A stretch of 36,684 bases of DNA, from positions 1-36,684 of the forward strand of contig CANDJN010000021.1 in assembly GCA_947385085.1 (NCBI GenBank), in the 5' to 3' direction. Of the stretch, positions 9,501 to 17,576 are shown in pieces. The stretch is from an uncultured Erysipelotrichaceae bacterium. Its GTDB lineage: Bacteria; Bacillota_I; Bacilli_A; Erysipelotrichales; Erysipelotrichaceae. The position numbers and the translations under genes are program-made. How positions within the stretch are numbered: position 1 is the stretch's first letter; each line of letters opens with the position of its first letter. Below the pieces are notes generated by a model, which ran no database searches, was not told the DNA's origin, and worked only from the letters and a program-made list of their open reading frames with translations.

Positions 9501-10970
9501 CAGAATACTGTCACCGATGAAATCCAGAATCTGATCGGCGCATTCTTCAAACGAAAGCGCATCCTTTAAATGATCCTCTGTAATGCCGGTCAGTTCGGTA
9601 GTAAATTCACTTAATGGCACCGGCGGCTTGATAAACATCTGTAATGATTTGATGCAGGCGCGATCCTTGACAATCTGCGCGCCAAATTCAATGATGTGAT
9701 CAAAGCGTGATGACAAGCCGGTTGTTTCCAAGTCAAATACGCAATACGTCCCCTTTTCCAATTCGGTATCATCAGCGTTGCGCACAATTTGTAACACGGG
9801 ATCCACCATATTGAATTCAACCCCATAAATCATCTTAAAGGGATGATTGGGGTCGCGTTTTTTATTGATTTTCGCTACCGCAGCCTGTGCCTTGGGAAAT
9901 GCCTGCGCCACCATATGATCGGTGACGGCAATCGCGTCCATACCCCAGCGATCCGCCGTTTCAATATATTCCTCAATATCGCAGACACCGTCCATTTCTG
10001 ACAGTTTCGTATGCACATGCAGCTCCACGCGCTTTTCCTTCGTATCATCGTGACGCTGCGGCTCATGGCTCAGCTTTATTGTATGCGGTTCAAACACCAC
10101 TTCTCTGGCATAGGTATCATAAATGGCATTACCATAAGCAATAACATAATCACCCTTTTTTAGCTGCGTTTTATCCTTCTCAACCCGCTTGACATTACGA
10201 AAGCGCTTCACGATCATCGCATCGCTCTCGTCATAAATCCAATAGTTCTGAATCAGATAGCGTTGATCCGGTTTTTGTTTGGAGCGCACTTCTCGCTCCT
10301 CCATATCAAAGATCTTGCCCTTGATGGCTGCCAGCTCCATCTCCCCTTGAATCTGTTGGATTGTGACAAAGCGGTACTGATCAAGCTTCTCCTTTTTATG
10401 TCCTCTGCGAGGGGCATTACGTTGAGCTTCCAAATGTTCACGGTGTTCCTTTTCCTCCTTGGTGATCGTTACCGTCACCGTGGGGATCTCCTCATTCTCA
10501 TCATCCAACAGCTTATTCACAATGCGTATATCCAGCACAAAGCCGCATCGGCGTAAAAACTCCGCCAGATGATGCTTATTTTGAATCGCCATATCGTTAC
10601 AAGCATCATCGAGAATCGTATAGACAAGATCGCCGTCCGCAAATGATGGCATCGTGTCCGTGAAGACGTGTAGCTCAGGATGAAGTGATACAAAATGTTG
10701 AATATATGCAAATAACGGCAAAAGCTGTGTTTCGCTGTCATCACAGGTGATGGATAAATCAATCTCACAGCGCGTGATTTTCTTAAGCCGCATGGAAAAA
10801 ATATCCCACACTTCAAACGGCAGGATTTTAGGCAGCTGTAATGCGATTTCCAGAATATGACTCGCTTTACGATAATGCGGCGTCATAGTAAAGCTTCCCC
10901 CATCAAAATAAGCAATGGCATCCTCATCCATTGCGGTTTTTTTCACCAGATCGATGACCTGTAATTCCAT
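6591..10970 (-). CDS. polC: DNA polymerase III alpha subunit, PolC type
   Basis: The 1459-residue replicative polymerase of Firmicutes. Domains in order: an N-terminal region (1-200), an OB fold (about 205-300), a PHP domain beginning LHVHTKLS (317-324) and split by a 3'-5' exonuclease whose first motif is FDLETTG (412-418), then the remaining PHP part, a zinc finger CPKC...CPNC (about 916-945) and the polymerase palm with PDIDLNFSG (about 975) and a later Asp in FDILGH (about 1098). Exonuclease Asp/His residues (HNADFDYN, HRADYDAE) are intact, so proofreading should be active. The length is normal for PolC. It appears to be transcribed alone, flanked by terminators on both sides. GAGG lies before the ATG. 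Confidence 0.97.
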   Translation of the reverse strand: MELQVIDLVKKTAMDEDAIAYFDGGSFTMTPHYRKASHILEIALQLPKILPFEVWDIFSMRLKKITRCEIDLSITCDDSETQLLPLFAYIQHFVSLHPELHVFTDTMPSFADGDLVYTILDDACNDMAIQNKHHLAEFLRRCGFVLDIRIVNKLLDDENEEIPTVTVTITKEEKEHREHLEAQRNAPRRGHKKEKLDQYRFVTIQQIQGEMELAAIKGKIFDMEEREVRSKQKPDQRYLIQNYWIYDESDAMIVKRFRNVKRVEKDKTQLKKGDYVIAYGNAIYDTYAREVVFEPHTIKLSHEPQRHDDTKEKRVELHVHTKLSEMDGVCDIEEYIETADRWGMDAIAVTDHMVAQAFPKAQAAVAKINKKRDPNHPFKMIYGVEFNMVDPVLQIVRNADDTELEKGTYCVFDLETTGLSSRFDHIIEFGAQIVKDRACIKSLQMFIKPPVPLSEFTTELTGITEDHLKDALSFEECADQILDFIGDSILVAHNADFDYNFLNESLERIHKRPLTNPVVDTLDLARSLQSDRRGYRLGQIARSYGIRYDEEVAHRADYDAEVLAQTYLNMMNDLRHIKTLKDLQAMQDATCFKKVRKKDTIVIAKNMAGLKELFELVTLSHTKYLSFNAKNTNNVVAEPRIPRFEIEKRRLNGNLLIGSSCLNGEVFDMAHTRSEEKLLEVMKFYDYIEIQPLENYRHLVERDSIGNEKRLKEILQAIIDAADKSGKPVVATGDCHYVNPEQKLTRDIYISSQAIGGVRHPLYIYNTEKRRKMKAPDQYFYTTQEMLDAFEWTKRAHEFVIENSVKIADQIGMVMPVKDRLYPPDMEGSDQKLREICYQTAHEKYGEQLPKIVEDRLEKELDSIIGHGFYVVYYISHLLVKKSNEDGYLVGSRGSVGSSFVATMSGITEVNPLAPHYVCPKCHYVKFYTDGSVPNGFDLPDMECPNCHEIIRGDGHDIPFETFLGFEGDKVPDIDLNFSGDYQPNAHAYTKEVFGEDHVFRAGTIGTVAEQTAFGYVKGYEEEMGLEGTLRRAQELRLAKACEGVKRTTGQHPGGIIVVPLDLDVHDFTPVQYPANNPYAEWKTTHFDFHQIHDNVLKFDILGHVDPTAMKLLEHLSGIDVTTIPMNDPQTMSIFSQIDALNIDTTKNTESTGAAGLPEFGTPFVRGILELTRPTTFDELLKISGLSHGTDVWLGNAKDLIDKGICTLKSVIGCRDDIMVYLLHKGLKPKLAFTIMESVRKGKGLKAEWIPEMKANGVEDWYIESCEKIKYMFPKAHAVAYVMMAIRIAWFKVHHPIYYYAMFFSIRCDAYDIETMIKGEQAIREKMNDIAQRLNDSQQKKDVTKKDKDIYNTLELALEMVLRGYRFANIDIMRSDATNFLPDPDDKNVLIPPFTSIDGLGESVAVSVVAERRKQEFISKEDLQARTSLSGTLVKKMETMHVLDGMQDENQMSLFGDLF

Positions 10971-10999
10971 GCGATGACCTCATTCCTTTTACTAGCAAC

Positions 11000-11008
11000 A
11001 TTTTACCA
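11000..11008 (-). promoter_or_regulatory. Possible extended -10 promoter of polC
   Basis: Read leftward, TGGTAAAAT gives an extended -10 element about 30 bases upstream of the polC start codon. No convincing -35 box is seen at the usual distance, so this is tentative. Confidence 0.35.
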
Positions 11009-11051
11009 TAAATCAATGATGAACAAAAGCAAAACGAAACGATGAAATCAT

Positions 11052-11086
11052 AAAAAAGCAGTTTTCACATCTATGGTAAAAACTGC
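11052..11086 (-). terminator. Terminator of the sigma-54 PTS operon
   Basis: Read leftward, GCAGTTTT (11086-11079) pairs with AAAACTGC (11065-11058), and a TTTTTTA tract follows. It lies nine bases beyond the stop codon of the last gene and marks the end of a seven-kilobase operon. Confidence 0.85.
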
Positions 11087-11094
11087 ATCATTCA

Positions 11095-11946
11095 TTATTT
11101 TACTATATATTCGTACATATCTCCTGATTGAATATAGGTACAGGGAATATCGCACTGTAATGCCTCCGGTATATACTTTATCATATATTCCATACCCGGC
11201 TCCTCCAGATTAAAATGTCCCATGCCGATCACCGATTTGTTAAAGCCCAGCATACTGCTGTCGCGAATGTATTCGGCTAATGTAAAATCAATCAGCTCCA
11301 TCGTGAGGAAACAATCTAAACCATCCTGATCAGCTTCCATGATGGAATCCTTCGCATCGGCTAAAATGTGGAAGGGGATGCGCACCTTAGATACGGTATT
11401 GCTTGTATTGCCTAAAATCTTCACACCGTTTAAATGCAGGCGCTTCACTAAAAATTCTGCGAGCTCCTTTACCGTCGTTGTCGGAATTTCAAAATGCAGG
11501 GGATTATGAATATCATCCGGACAAATATAATCCACCCAGCCTAATTTATCCGCCACGCCATAAAAGATGCCGTCGGTATATGTGCCATCGCCCATTGGAA
11601 TACCGGAATGAATATAATCGTGATCGCGCCATACGACGATGTTATGTTCATCGAGCAGCTGTTGCTTGGCTAAAAAGGTTTGATTGCCGCTTTCCGTTAA
11701 CCATTCAGTATGATCGCCGTGATTCCAAAACAGCGCCTCATGGGCAATGATCAGATTCGCACCCTTGGTTGCCGCCTGCTTGATCACATCAACGGTAGCC
11801 CAGCACGTTGTCACAATACCGGTACATTCCTGATTGGGATTGCCATATAAAATCTTATCTCTTGTGGTCGCCTCATCAATGACCTTGCCTTCCCATTCCC
11901 CCTTATGATACGCCTTAATTTTATTAATAACTTCCTGTATTTGCAT
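11095..11946 (-). CDS. Nif3-like dinuclear metal-centre protein (first of two paralogues)
   Basis: A 283-residue member of the NIF3/YqfO/YbgI family. Those proteins form hexamers with a two-metal site, and their reaction is generally unknown. Recognisable ligand motifs are LIIAHEALFW (usually LIIAHHPLIF, so the second His is replaced by Glu) and GHFNLEE near the C-terminus (usual form GHxxxE). The gene is the last of the sigma-54 operon, four bases after the kinase gene, with AAAGGAG before the ATG. A second, more divergent family member is encoded at 13444. Housekeeping Nif3 genes usually sit beside the tRNA methyltransferase trmK, so a catabolic operon setting is unusual and points to a dedicated hydrolase or cyclohydrolase role (inference). 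Confidence 0.85.
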   Translation of the reverse strand: MQIQEVINKIKAYHKGEWEGKVIDEATTRDKILYGNPNQECTGIVTTCWATVDVIKQAATKGANLIIAHEALFWNHGDHTEWLTESGNQTFLAKQQLLDEHNIVVWRDHDYIHSGIPMGDGTYTDGIFYGVADKLGWVDYICPDDIHNPLHFEIPTTTVKELAEFLVKRLHLNGVKILGNTSNTVSKVRIPFHILADAKDSIMEADQDGLDCFLTMELIDFTLAEYIRDSSMLGFNKSVIGMGHFNLEEPGMEYMIKYIPEALQCDIPCTYIQSGDMYEYIVK

Positions 11947-11950
11947 TTTT

Positions 11951-12682
11951 CTATTCTCCTTTTAAAAATCGCCCTTGCTTCATAACGAATTCCAAATCGG
12001 CGCGATGTCGCTCATTCAGCACTTGCATGATATTGCGCCGATCGCTCTGTTCATAAAATAGTCTTGCATCCTTAGGATCGCTGCCGCCTGCAATCTTGCG
12101 ATCAATCAGACGCTGACGCAGCTCTTTTTCATCTGCGGATATGAATACGCAATCATCACAATAGGTGATCAAGGAATCCCATTCGCCATAGCAACTTAAC
12201 AAATAGTTCCCCTCAATTAAAATGATTTTGCGCTGTAGCTGTATTTGATCTTCGATCACATCATGGATTGTTCGTGAATAGATCGGCCACCAATTATCCT
12301 CATCACGGCCAGTGAGAATCTTTTGTTTCAATGCCTTAACATCAAATGTGTCAATGCCGCCCTTGCGTTTTTTTAGCGCAAAGCTTTGTCCATTTTCCGT
12401 AAACGTATGTGTTTCCAAATAAGCATTGGGATAATGAAAGCCATCCATGCCGATCGCCTGTATTGCTTCCTGATCGCTGTGTTTTGATAAATGCTCCAAA
12501 AACAGCGATAATGTCGTTTTGCCGCAGCCCGGAGGCGCAGCTAAAAAGACAAAGATGCGGCGTCCTTTTTCTCGCTGTAGGCTCTGCCATCTTTTTAACA
12601 AAGGCTGAAAAACGTTTACAACATCCCTTTCATCATAGCTTGCCTTCACCAAAAGTCCATTGACCGTAAGTTCATAATTCAT
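11951..12682 (-). CDS. P-loop kinase of the uridine kinase/phosphoribulokinase family (FrcK/YggC-like)
   Basis: A 243-residue cytoplasmic kinase. Walker A is APPGCGKTT (49-57). The substrate-side motif MDGFHYPNA (about 88-96) is characteristic of the uridine kinase, pantothenate kinase and FrcK/YggC-like group. Members phosphorylate nucleosides, pantothenate or sugars; the substrate here cannot be read from sequence. It overlaps the upstream phosphatase gene by four bases (ATGA), with AAAGGA before the start, and is followed four bases later by a Nif3-like gene, so all are translated from one message. A phosphatase and a kinase in one catabolic operon suggest that a phosphate is removed and another is placed elsewhere (inference). 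Confidence 0.82.
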   Translation of the reverse strand: MNYELTVNGLLVKASYDERDVVNVFQPLLKRWQSLQREKGRRIFVFLAAPPGCGKTTLSLFLEHLSKHSDQEAIQAIGMDGFHYPNAYLETHTFTENGQSFALKKRKGGIDTFDVKALKQKILTGRDEDNWWPIYSRTIHDVIEDQIQLQRKIILIEGNYLLSCYGEWDSLITYCDDCVFISADEKELRQRLIDRKIAGGSDPKDARLFYEQSDRRNIMQVLNERHRADLEFVMKQGRFLKGE

Positions 12683-13434
12683 GATCTGATTCCTTTCGCT
12701 TCACAATAGCCTTGACGCAGCTTCGCAATTCGCTGTTCATCTAATCCATACTCCCGATAAAAGAATTCCGGCCAATTTGCATATTTTGCCAATACTGCAT
12801 CCCATGTAGATTGTAGCAATTCTTCATGGACGCTGCAACAATAAATGATCGCATCACGGGTTTCTCCATGAAAACCCAGGCGATCGGCATTTTGCTTCGC
12901 ATGAGCCAATGCATATTCATTGGAGCGTAAATACTCAGCCCATATTTCCTCATCATCAACGCCGAGCAGCTTTTGTACTAACGCCGCTAAGACACCGGTG
13001 CGATCCTTGCCTGAGCTGCAATGAAACAATATCGCGCCATCATCCTGCTCCATGAGCTTTATCAGCAGCGCAAACGCCTTATTGTGAAAGGGCAATACTT
13101 GATAACCCTCGCGAATGAAAGCGGCTGCTTCATGAATCTCTGCGGCAGTGGAGTGCTCATGAATCAGCATAAAGAAGTAAAAATTTTCTAAGCCATCCCG
13201 AGTCTTTAAAGCACTGCAGGGGTGAACCTGAAAGGAATCGGGCAATTCATAAGGATCGGATAAGCGTTCCTCATCACTGCGCAGATCGATGATATGCGTG
13301 ATCCGATGCTTCGCCAGCAACGCGATGTCCGCTTCATCCAAGCCACATAAACGACCGCTGCGAAACAGCTTGTTTCGCTTCATGCGCTGATGTCCGCAGC
13401 TGCCGCCAAGACAGCGGAAATTTTCTATTTTCAT
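12679..13434 (-). CDS. Tyrosine-phosphatase-fold phosphatase (CX5R)
   Basis: A 251-residue protein of the bacterial protein tyrosine/serine phosphatase family (MptpB/LipA-like). The P-loop is HCSSGKDRTGV with Cys139 as nucleophile and Arg145. The N-terminal FRSGRL and IDLRSDEER segments are typical of the group, whose members often act on phosphoinositides or small phosphorylated molecules as well as proteins. It has no signal peptide, so it is cytoplasmic. In a PTS operon the natural substrate may be the imported sugar phosphate (inference). AGGAG precedes the ATG, nine bases after the Nif3-like gene at 13444. Confidence 0.87.
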   Translation of the reverse strand: MKIENFRCLGGSCGHQRMKRNKLFRSGRLCGLDEADIALLAKHRITHIIDLRSDEERLSDPYELPDSFQVHPCSALKTRDGLENFYFFMLIHEHSTAAEIHEAAAFIREGYQVLPFHNKAFALLIKLMEQDDGAILFHCSSGKDRTGVLAALVQKLLGVDDEEIWAEYLRSNEYALAHAKQNADRLGFHGETRDAIIYCCSVHEELLQSTWDAVLAKYANWPEFFYREYGLDEQRIAKLRQGYCEAKGIRS

Positions 13435-13443
13435 ATGTTTCTC

Positions 13444-14253
13444 CTATTCCTTATCCCAAGCCTGATGATTCGTATAATAGCGAATCAAAAAGCCATCGTC
13501 CACATACAGCGCTGCGGCATCGTGAATACGCTTGTTCAGCCATGGCACCATCGCCTTCAAGCCGGCTCTTTCACATGCGGCGTGATTAACGACAACCATT
13601 CCCAAATCATGATCGAGCGCATATTGGGCAGCGTCAAAGCTGCGCACGCCGTCATCGCTGACAATCACCGCATCAGGCTCATATTTCAGCATTTCATAGA
13701 GATCGGTTATCGCTCCTGTTCCACTGACAATACGCTGCACCGTGCGATGAGGATTGCCAAACAAATACACTCCGCCTGCCCCATCCTCTTCTAATACATT
13801 ACTTACGTGCTGTGCTAAATGACTCAATGATTGCGGTTTACAGTGCATGATGCGATAATAGCTTAACGGATCATAATCATCAAGTGGATATCCCAGTCGC
13901 TTTGCCCATTGATCAACGACTCCATACTCGCCGATGCGATCCCATACGTCATGGCAGCGATAAACACTGATGCCATGTTCCTGTAACAGCTGTCGCTTAA
14001 CCTGCGCAGCTTCATACGCTGCGCTGTTCATTTGGGTCGAGCATTGATAAAACGGATTTTCATGGGTAATGATGAAATCAATTTCCTGCTCAATGGCAGC
14101 CGCAATCGCCTGCCTCGTCGCCACCCAGCATACGCCGATGCGCTTTACCGCTTGCTTCCTATCGCCAACCAACAGGCGATCGCGTGTCTTCCCCTGCCAA
14201 TCCACCCATGGGCCCTGTTGCTTTAACAATCGGATCACATCGCAAACCTGCAT
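13444..14253 (-). CDS. Nif3-like dinuclear metal-centre protein (second, divergent paralogue)
   Basis: A 269-residue relative of the NIF3 family. Motif FIITHENPFY corresponds to the family's LIIAHHPLIF, and NHAACERAG near the C-terminus to the GHxxxE ligand motif. Overall it differs strongly from the protein at 11095, so the two probably have different substrates or form a mixed complex. The ATG at 14253 follows AAGGAGGG; a longer reading to 14310 has no such site. It is the first gene after a strong hairpin within the operon (14289-14327). Two Nif3 paralogues in one operon is uncommon. The reaction is unknown. Confidence 0.8.
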   Translation of the reverse strand: MQVCDVIRLLKQQGPWVDWQGKTRDRLLVGDRKQAVKRIGVCWVATRQAIAAAIEQEIDFIITHENPFYQCSTQMNSAAYEAAQVKRQLLQEHGISVYRCHDVWDRIGEYGVVDQWAKRLGYPLDDYDPLSYYRIMHCKPQSLSHLAQHVSNVLEEDGAGGVYLFGNPHRTVQRIVSGTGAITDLYEMLKYEPDAVIVSDDGVRSFDAAQYALDHDLGMVVVNHAACERAGLKAMVPWLNKRIHDAAALYVDDGFLIRYYTNHQAWDKE

Positions 14254-14288
14254 ATATATCAATCCCTCCTTCACGAGCCAATAAAGAA

Positions 14289-14327
14289 AGAAGACTCTGA
14301 GTGCTCCCAATCAACTCAGCGTCTTCT
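14289..14327 (-). terminator. Hairpin inside the PTS operon, possible attenuator or processing stem
   Basis: Read leftward, AGAAGAC-CTGAGT pairs with ACTCAG-GTCTTCT, 13 pairs around one mismatch and an 11-base loop. TTCTTTATT follows. It starts three bases after the PTS IIA stop codon and precedes the Nif3, phosphatase, kinase and Nif3 genes. The T tract is weak, so partial termination or protection of the upstream message end is more likely than a full stop. Confidence 0.6.
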
Positions 14328-14330
14328 CGG

Positions 14331-14753
14331 CTATTCATCATCACAGTCCATTTGTGAAGCTGCGGATAATGCGTTAACATATACGATCTGTTTCTTGCAT
14401 TCTTCAATCAGGCGCTCCACTGATTCCTTTGTGAACGCCGTATTCTCATCGGCAAGCAGAAAACTCATTGCCAACGGTAGATTCATACCGCAGATAACAT
14501 GTACATGATCATTCATATACGGGAAAAATTTCTGGTAAACGCTGCCGCCCATCAAATCCGTGAGCACAATGACTTCATCCTCGGGATCAAACGCTGCGAA
14601 CAGCTCTTGGATCACACTGTCAATATCCTTCTTTTCTTCCTCGATATAAGCGTTAATATCATAAATTTTCTTTGCCTGATTGGTCAGAAAATCCACGGTA
14701 TCCTTCAATCCATGTGCTAAATAATGATGAGATGCAAAAACAAATCTTCTCAT
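14331..14753 (-). CDS. PTS mannose-family IIA component
   Basis: A 140-residue cytoplasmic phosphocarrier. MRRFVFASHHYLAHG carries the phosphorylated His (His9 or His10) of the EIIA-Man fold, and VIVLTDLMGGS is the conserved loop that follows. It should receive phosphate from HPr and pass it to the IIB protein encoded at 17577. It overlaps the upstream ceramidase-like gene by four bases (ATGA). The usual gene order keeps IIA beside IIB; here a hydrolase gene is inserted between IID and IIA, suggesting that the enzyme works directly on the imported product. Confidence 0.9.
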   Translation of the reverse strand: MRRFVFASHHYLAHGLKDTVDFLTNQAKKIYDINAYIEEEKKDIDSVIQELFAAFDPEDEVIVLTDLMGGSVYQKFFPYMNDHVHVICGMNLPLAMSFLLADENTAFTKESVERLIEECKKQIVYVNALSAASQMDCDDE

Positions 14754-15976
14754 AAAAGCTCTCCTATCTCGCGAACAATACGCTCGCTTTCGCCTTTGGG
14801 CGTATTGCTTGCCTTCGTTTCGTAGGTTCGGCCATACTCACTTGCTTCAATAAAGTAGCCCTGATAGCCGTCGACATAGCCGATTAACAGAAAATGCTTG
14901 CGCGTGCTGCGCTCTCTTAACTCCAAGCCGAACTTGCTTGCGAGCTCACCGGGAAATGTCACAATCGTAAGATCATCGCTGTGCAATACGATGCCGCGGA
15001 CATGGAAATCCACCGTTTTCACTTTCAGCTTATTTTCCAGCGCCAGCTTTTCCGATGTTCTCAGCTTCCACTCATCCACACTCAGCTCATCCTGCGCTAA
15101 AACCGCTTCTGCCTGGGCTATGCCCTGTTTATATTCATCATAATACAAACGATTGTCATATGCAATATGATGATCATAGGTTTTTATCGAAATGTTGTTC
15201 AGACTTAATGGCTCAAAATGATCAATCTTTAACAAAAGATCATGAATGCCGGCGCCGACACGTGATAACTCGTTAAAGTCATTGCCCTGTCGATACTGAC
15301 GATTGCTGATATCACCGCTCGCTCCGGTAAAGGTATAGGGGATGACACCGAGATCCACGCTCAGTAATCGTCGTACCTCACCGATTATATCCGATGTCAC
15401 AAGCATATTCTGCGGTCCTAATACCGTCGCATGGCAGTTGAAATTGCACATCGCCGCGATCACCTTATCATCATGGGTGAATTTCACAATCGCAGCGTTA
15501 TCCTCAAAGGGCGCATGAATATCACTGCGCTTACTGTAAAAGCCATGAATCTTGCCGGTACCGATGCTTGCTTCCACCTCAACCATACGATCGGCTAAGG
15601 TTGCGATGCTTGCGATGATTTGATCACAGGCTGTATCGAAGTAATCAGGACAGTCCGGAGTGTTAAAAAGCTCGCCATCCATAAAGGCATTGGGTAAAGA
15701 ATGAGAATGTATGCCATTGATAATAATGGCTTCATCTTCCACATTCAACACCTCATGAATTCGCTTTCTGATCACAGCCGCTCTTTTCTCGGTAATAGCC
15801 AGCGTGTCAATGCTCAAAAATAATAGACGTGTCGTATCTGTTTCCAGCAATAAGGAAACGGCCAGGGGTGCGTCATGTACCCCTTGTGCCGGATGCTGTC
15901 TTGCTTCTCCCACATAGCCGCATAGATAAACCGGGGTATGAGGGGTTAGATCAGCGACACAAGTCGCAGCTTTCAA
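14750..15976 (-). CDS. Neutral/alkaline ceramidase-like amide hydrolase (N-terminal domain only), TTG start
   Basis: A 408-residue protein of the neutral/alkaline non-lysosomal ceramidase family. Zn-ligand-like motifs are GIHSHS (His90, His92) and NCHATVLGP (His181). TGASGDISN holds the candidate nucleophile Ser219, matching the GDxS motif of ceramidases. True secreted ceramidases are near 650-750 residues with a signal peptide and a C-terminal domain; this one has neither, so it is a cytoplasmic relative. The start is TTG, with AGAAGG eight bases before it, 16 bases after the IID gene. Placed inside a PTS operon, it probably splits an amide or ester in the imported phosphorylated compound rather than ceramide (inference). 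Confidence 0.82.
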   Translation of the reverse strand: MKAATCVADLTPHTPVYLCGYVGEARQHPAQGVHDAPLAVSLLLETDTTRLLFLSIDTLAITEKRAAVIRKRIHEVLNVEDEAIIINGIHSHSLPNAFMDGELFNTPDCPDYFDTACDQIIASIATLADRMVEVEASIGTGKIHGFYSKRSDIHAPFEDNAAIVKFTHDDKVIAAMCNFNCHATVLGPQNMLVTSDIIGEVRRLLSVDLGVIPYTFTGASGDISNRQYRQGNDFNELSRVGAGIHDLLLKIDHFEPLSLNNISIKTYDHHIAYDNRLYYDEYKQGIAQAEAVLAQDELSVDEWKLRTSEKLALENKLKVKTVDFHVRGIVLHSDDLTIVTFPGELASKFGLELRERSTRKHFLLIGYVDGYQGYFIEASEYGRTYETKASNTPKGESERIVREIGELL

Positions 15977-15992
15977 TGCGGAAACCTTCTTC

Positions 15993-16793
15993 CTAGGCCG
16001 TAAAGATTCCGGTTGCGGCGCCGATCATGGATGCGATAATGATGAACAGAATCATCCATGTCATCTTCACTTTCTTCACCTTCATGAAGTAATAAATAAT
16101 TCCCACAGCCGCTACCGGCAACAAGGCAGGCATGACACCGTCGATCAATTCCTGCACTTCCATTACGACATCGCCGTTTTGGAAGCTCAGACCGGTACTT
16201 AATTTAACAACCGTTGCGATTAATGATCCGACAACAGTTAAGCCAAGAACTGAACATGATTCCGTAAATACGCTTATCTGTTTGCCAAATTTTGTAATCA
16301 CATTGACACCCATGTTGTAGCCCCATTCGTATTGTAGAATACGAACAACCAAGAAGGCAAACGTAAAACCGGCCCACAGGAAGATGCCCAAAGGATTTCC
16401 TTCCATACCCATGCTTGCGGCAATCGAACCAAAGATCGTAGGAATCATCGCCCAGCCGATCGTATCACCGATACCGGCCAGCGGTCCCATCAAGCCGACC
16501 TTGAAGTCATTAACGGCATCCAAAGATTCAATGCCGCCTTCATCCTCGATACCCAGAGCGGCACCGATGACAAACGGTGAAATCCATGGCATTGTATTAT
16601 AATAACGCATGTAGTTCAAGCAGGATTTTTTCAAATCCTCGTCATCCGGATACATCTTTCTCAAGCATGGATAAACCGAGAACAGTGCGGAAGGCGCCAG
16701 CTGGGTTTCATAGTTGAAGGTAGAAATACCGATCAACCAACGCCAAGCCGCCTTGCGCAGATCTTTTTTGTTCAACACTTTTTCTTTACTCAT
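15993..16793 (-). CDS. PTS mannose/fructose/sorbose-family IID component
   Basis: A 266-residue membrane subunit. The opening (KKDLRKAAWRWL) and the Gly-rich segment GPLAGIGDTIGWAMIPTIFGSIAASMG are standard for EIID of the mannose family. Hydrophobic stretches lie near 135-150, 185-200 and 215-265. With IIC (16786) it forms the sugar channel. It overlaps the IIC gene by eight bases, and GGGAGG precedes its ATG. Confidence 0.95.
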   Translation of the reverse strand: MSKEKVLNKKDLRKAAWRWLIGISTFNYETQLAPSALFSVYPCLRKMYPDDEDLKKSCLNYMRYYNTMPWISPFVIGAALGIEDEGGIESLDAVNDFKVGLMGPLAGIGDTIGWAMIPTIFGSIAASMGMEGNPLGIFLWAGFTFAFLVVRILQYEWGYNMGVNVITKFGKQISVFTESCSVLGLTVVGSLIATVVKLSTGLSFQNGDVVMEVQELIDGVMPALLPVAAVGIIYYFMKVKKVKMTWMILFIIIASMIGAATGIFTA

Positions 16794-17559
16794 CTTCTAA
16801 ACCTCCCGTAACAGCACTGCTGGTACCGCCGCTCATTTGTTTCTTATAAATCTCATATGCCGCAGCCAGGCCGACCATCGCGATACCCAATACCGGAACG
16901 CTCAGATAAGCTGCCAACACAAAGCCAACCAATAAGAAAGACCAGTATTTGTTTAACGGCATATACATCAACAACATCGCCATACCTACACCGGGCAGTA
17001 CGCCGCCGGCAATGCTCAAGCCGGTTGTAAACCATTCCGGCATGAAATCCAAGATGGCGTTGACCACCGGAGCACCGGCAACGCAGCAGATAAATACCGG
17101 GAGAGCAGAGCACAAGCCGTAAAAGATCGGGGAGATCTTCATAACATTCAAGGCCTTTTGAAATTTGCCTTCTTCAATGAGCGCAATCTCCTTACGTGCT
17201 AAGAAGCCGTTGAAAATCTTGTAAATAACGTCAAAGTTAACACCGAGCATCGCAACCGGTAAACCGATTGCCAAGCCGGCCTCCATCCCTTTTCCGGTCG
17301 TAGCCGCAAGGGTGGTAGCGATAATAGCAGCGATCGGGTAATCCGGCATCGAAGAACCGCCGACCGCGACAACCCCCATTGACATCAGCTGCATCGTTGC
17401 GCCGATTGTCAACCCCATTTTCGGATCACCAACAACCAAACCGGTCAGCCAGCCTACCACAATGGTATTAAAGGCAAACAGCTGCGTGGTGGTCGTATCT
17501 GTCATTTTCAGATAGGCGATCAGAGTAATCAATATAATCTGAACTACTGATAATTCCAT
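16786..17559 (-). CDS. PTS mannose/fructose/sorbose-family IIC component
   Basis: A 257-residue polytopic membrane protein. The segment VVGDPKMGLTIGATMQLMSMGVVAVGGSSMPD is the family signature near the N-terminus (about 42-74). Together with IID it selects and moves the substrate. The substrate cannot be told from sequence, because this family carries mannose, fructose, sorbose, amino sugars and fructoselysine-type compounds. AGGAGG lies upstream of the ATG, 17 bases after IIB. Confidence 0.95.
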   Translation of the reverse strand: MELSVVQIILITLIAYLKMTDTTTTQLFAFNTIVVGWLTGLVVGDPKMGLTIGATMQLMSMGVVAVGGSSMPDYPIAAIIATTLAATTGKGMEAGLAIGLPVAMLGVNFDVIYKIFNGFLARKEIALIEEGKFQKALNVMKISPIFYGLCSALPVFICCVAGAPVVNAILDFMPEWFTTGLSIAGGVLPGVGMAMLLMYMPLNKYWSFLLVGFVLAAYLSVPVLGIAMVGLAAAYEIYKKQMSGGTSSAVTGGLEDE

Positions 17560-17576
17560 TTCATTCTTTCCTCCTC

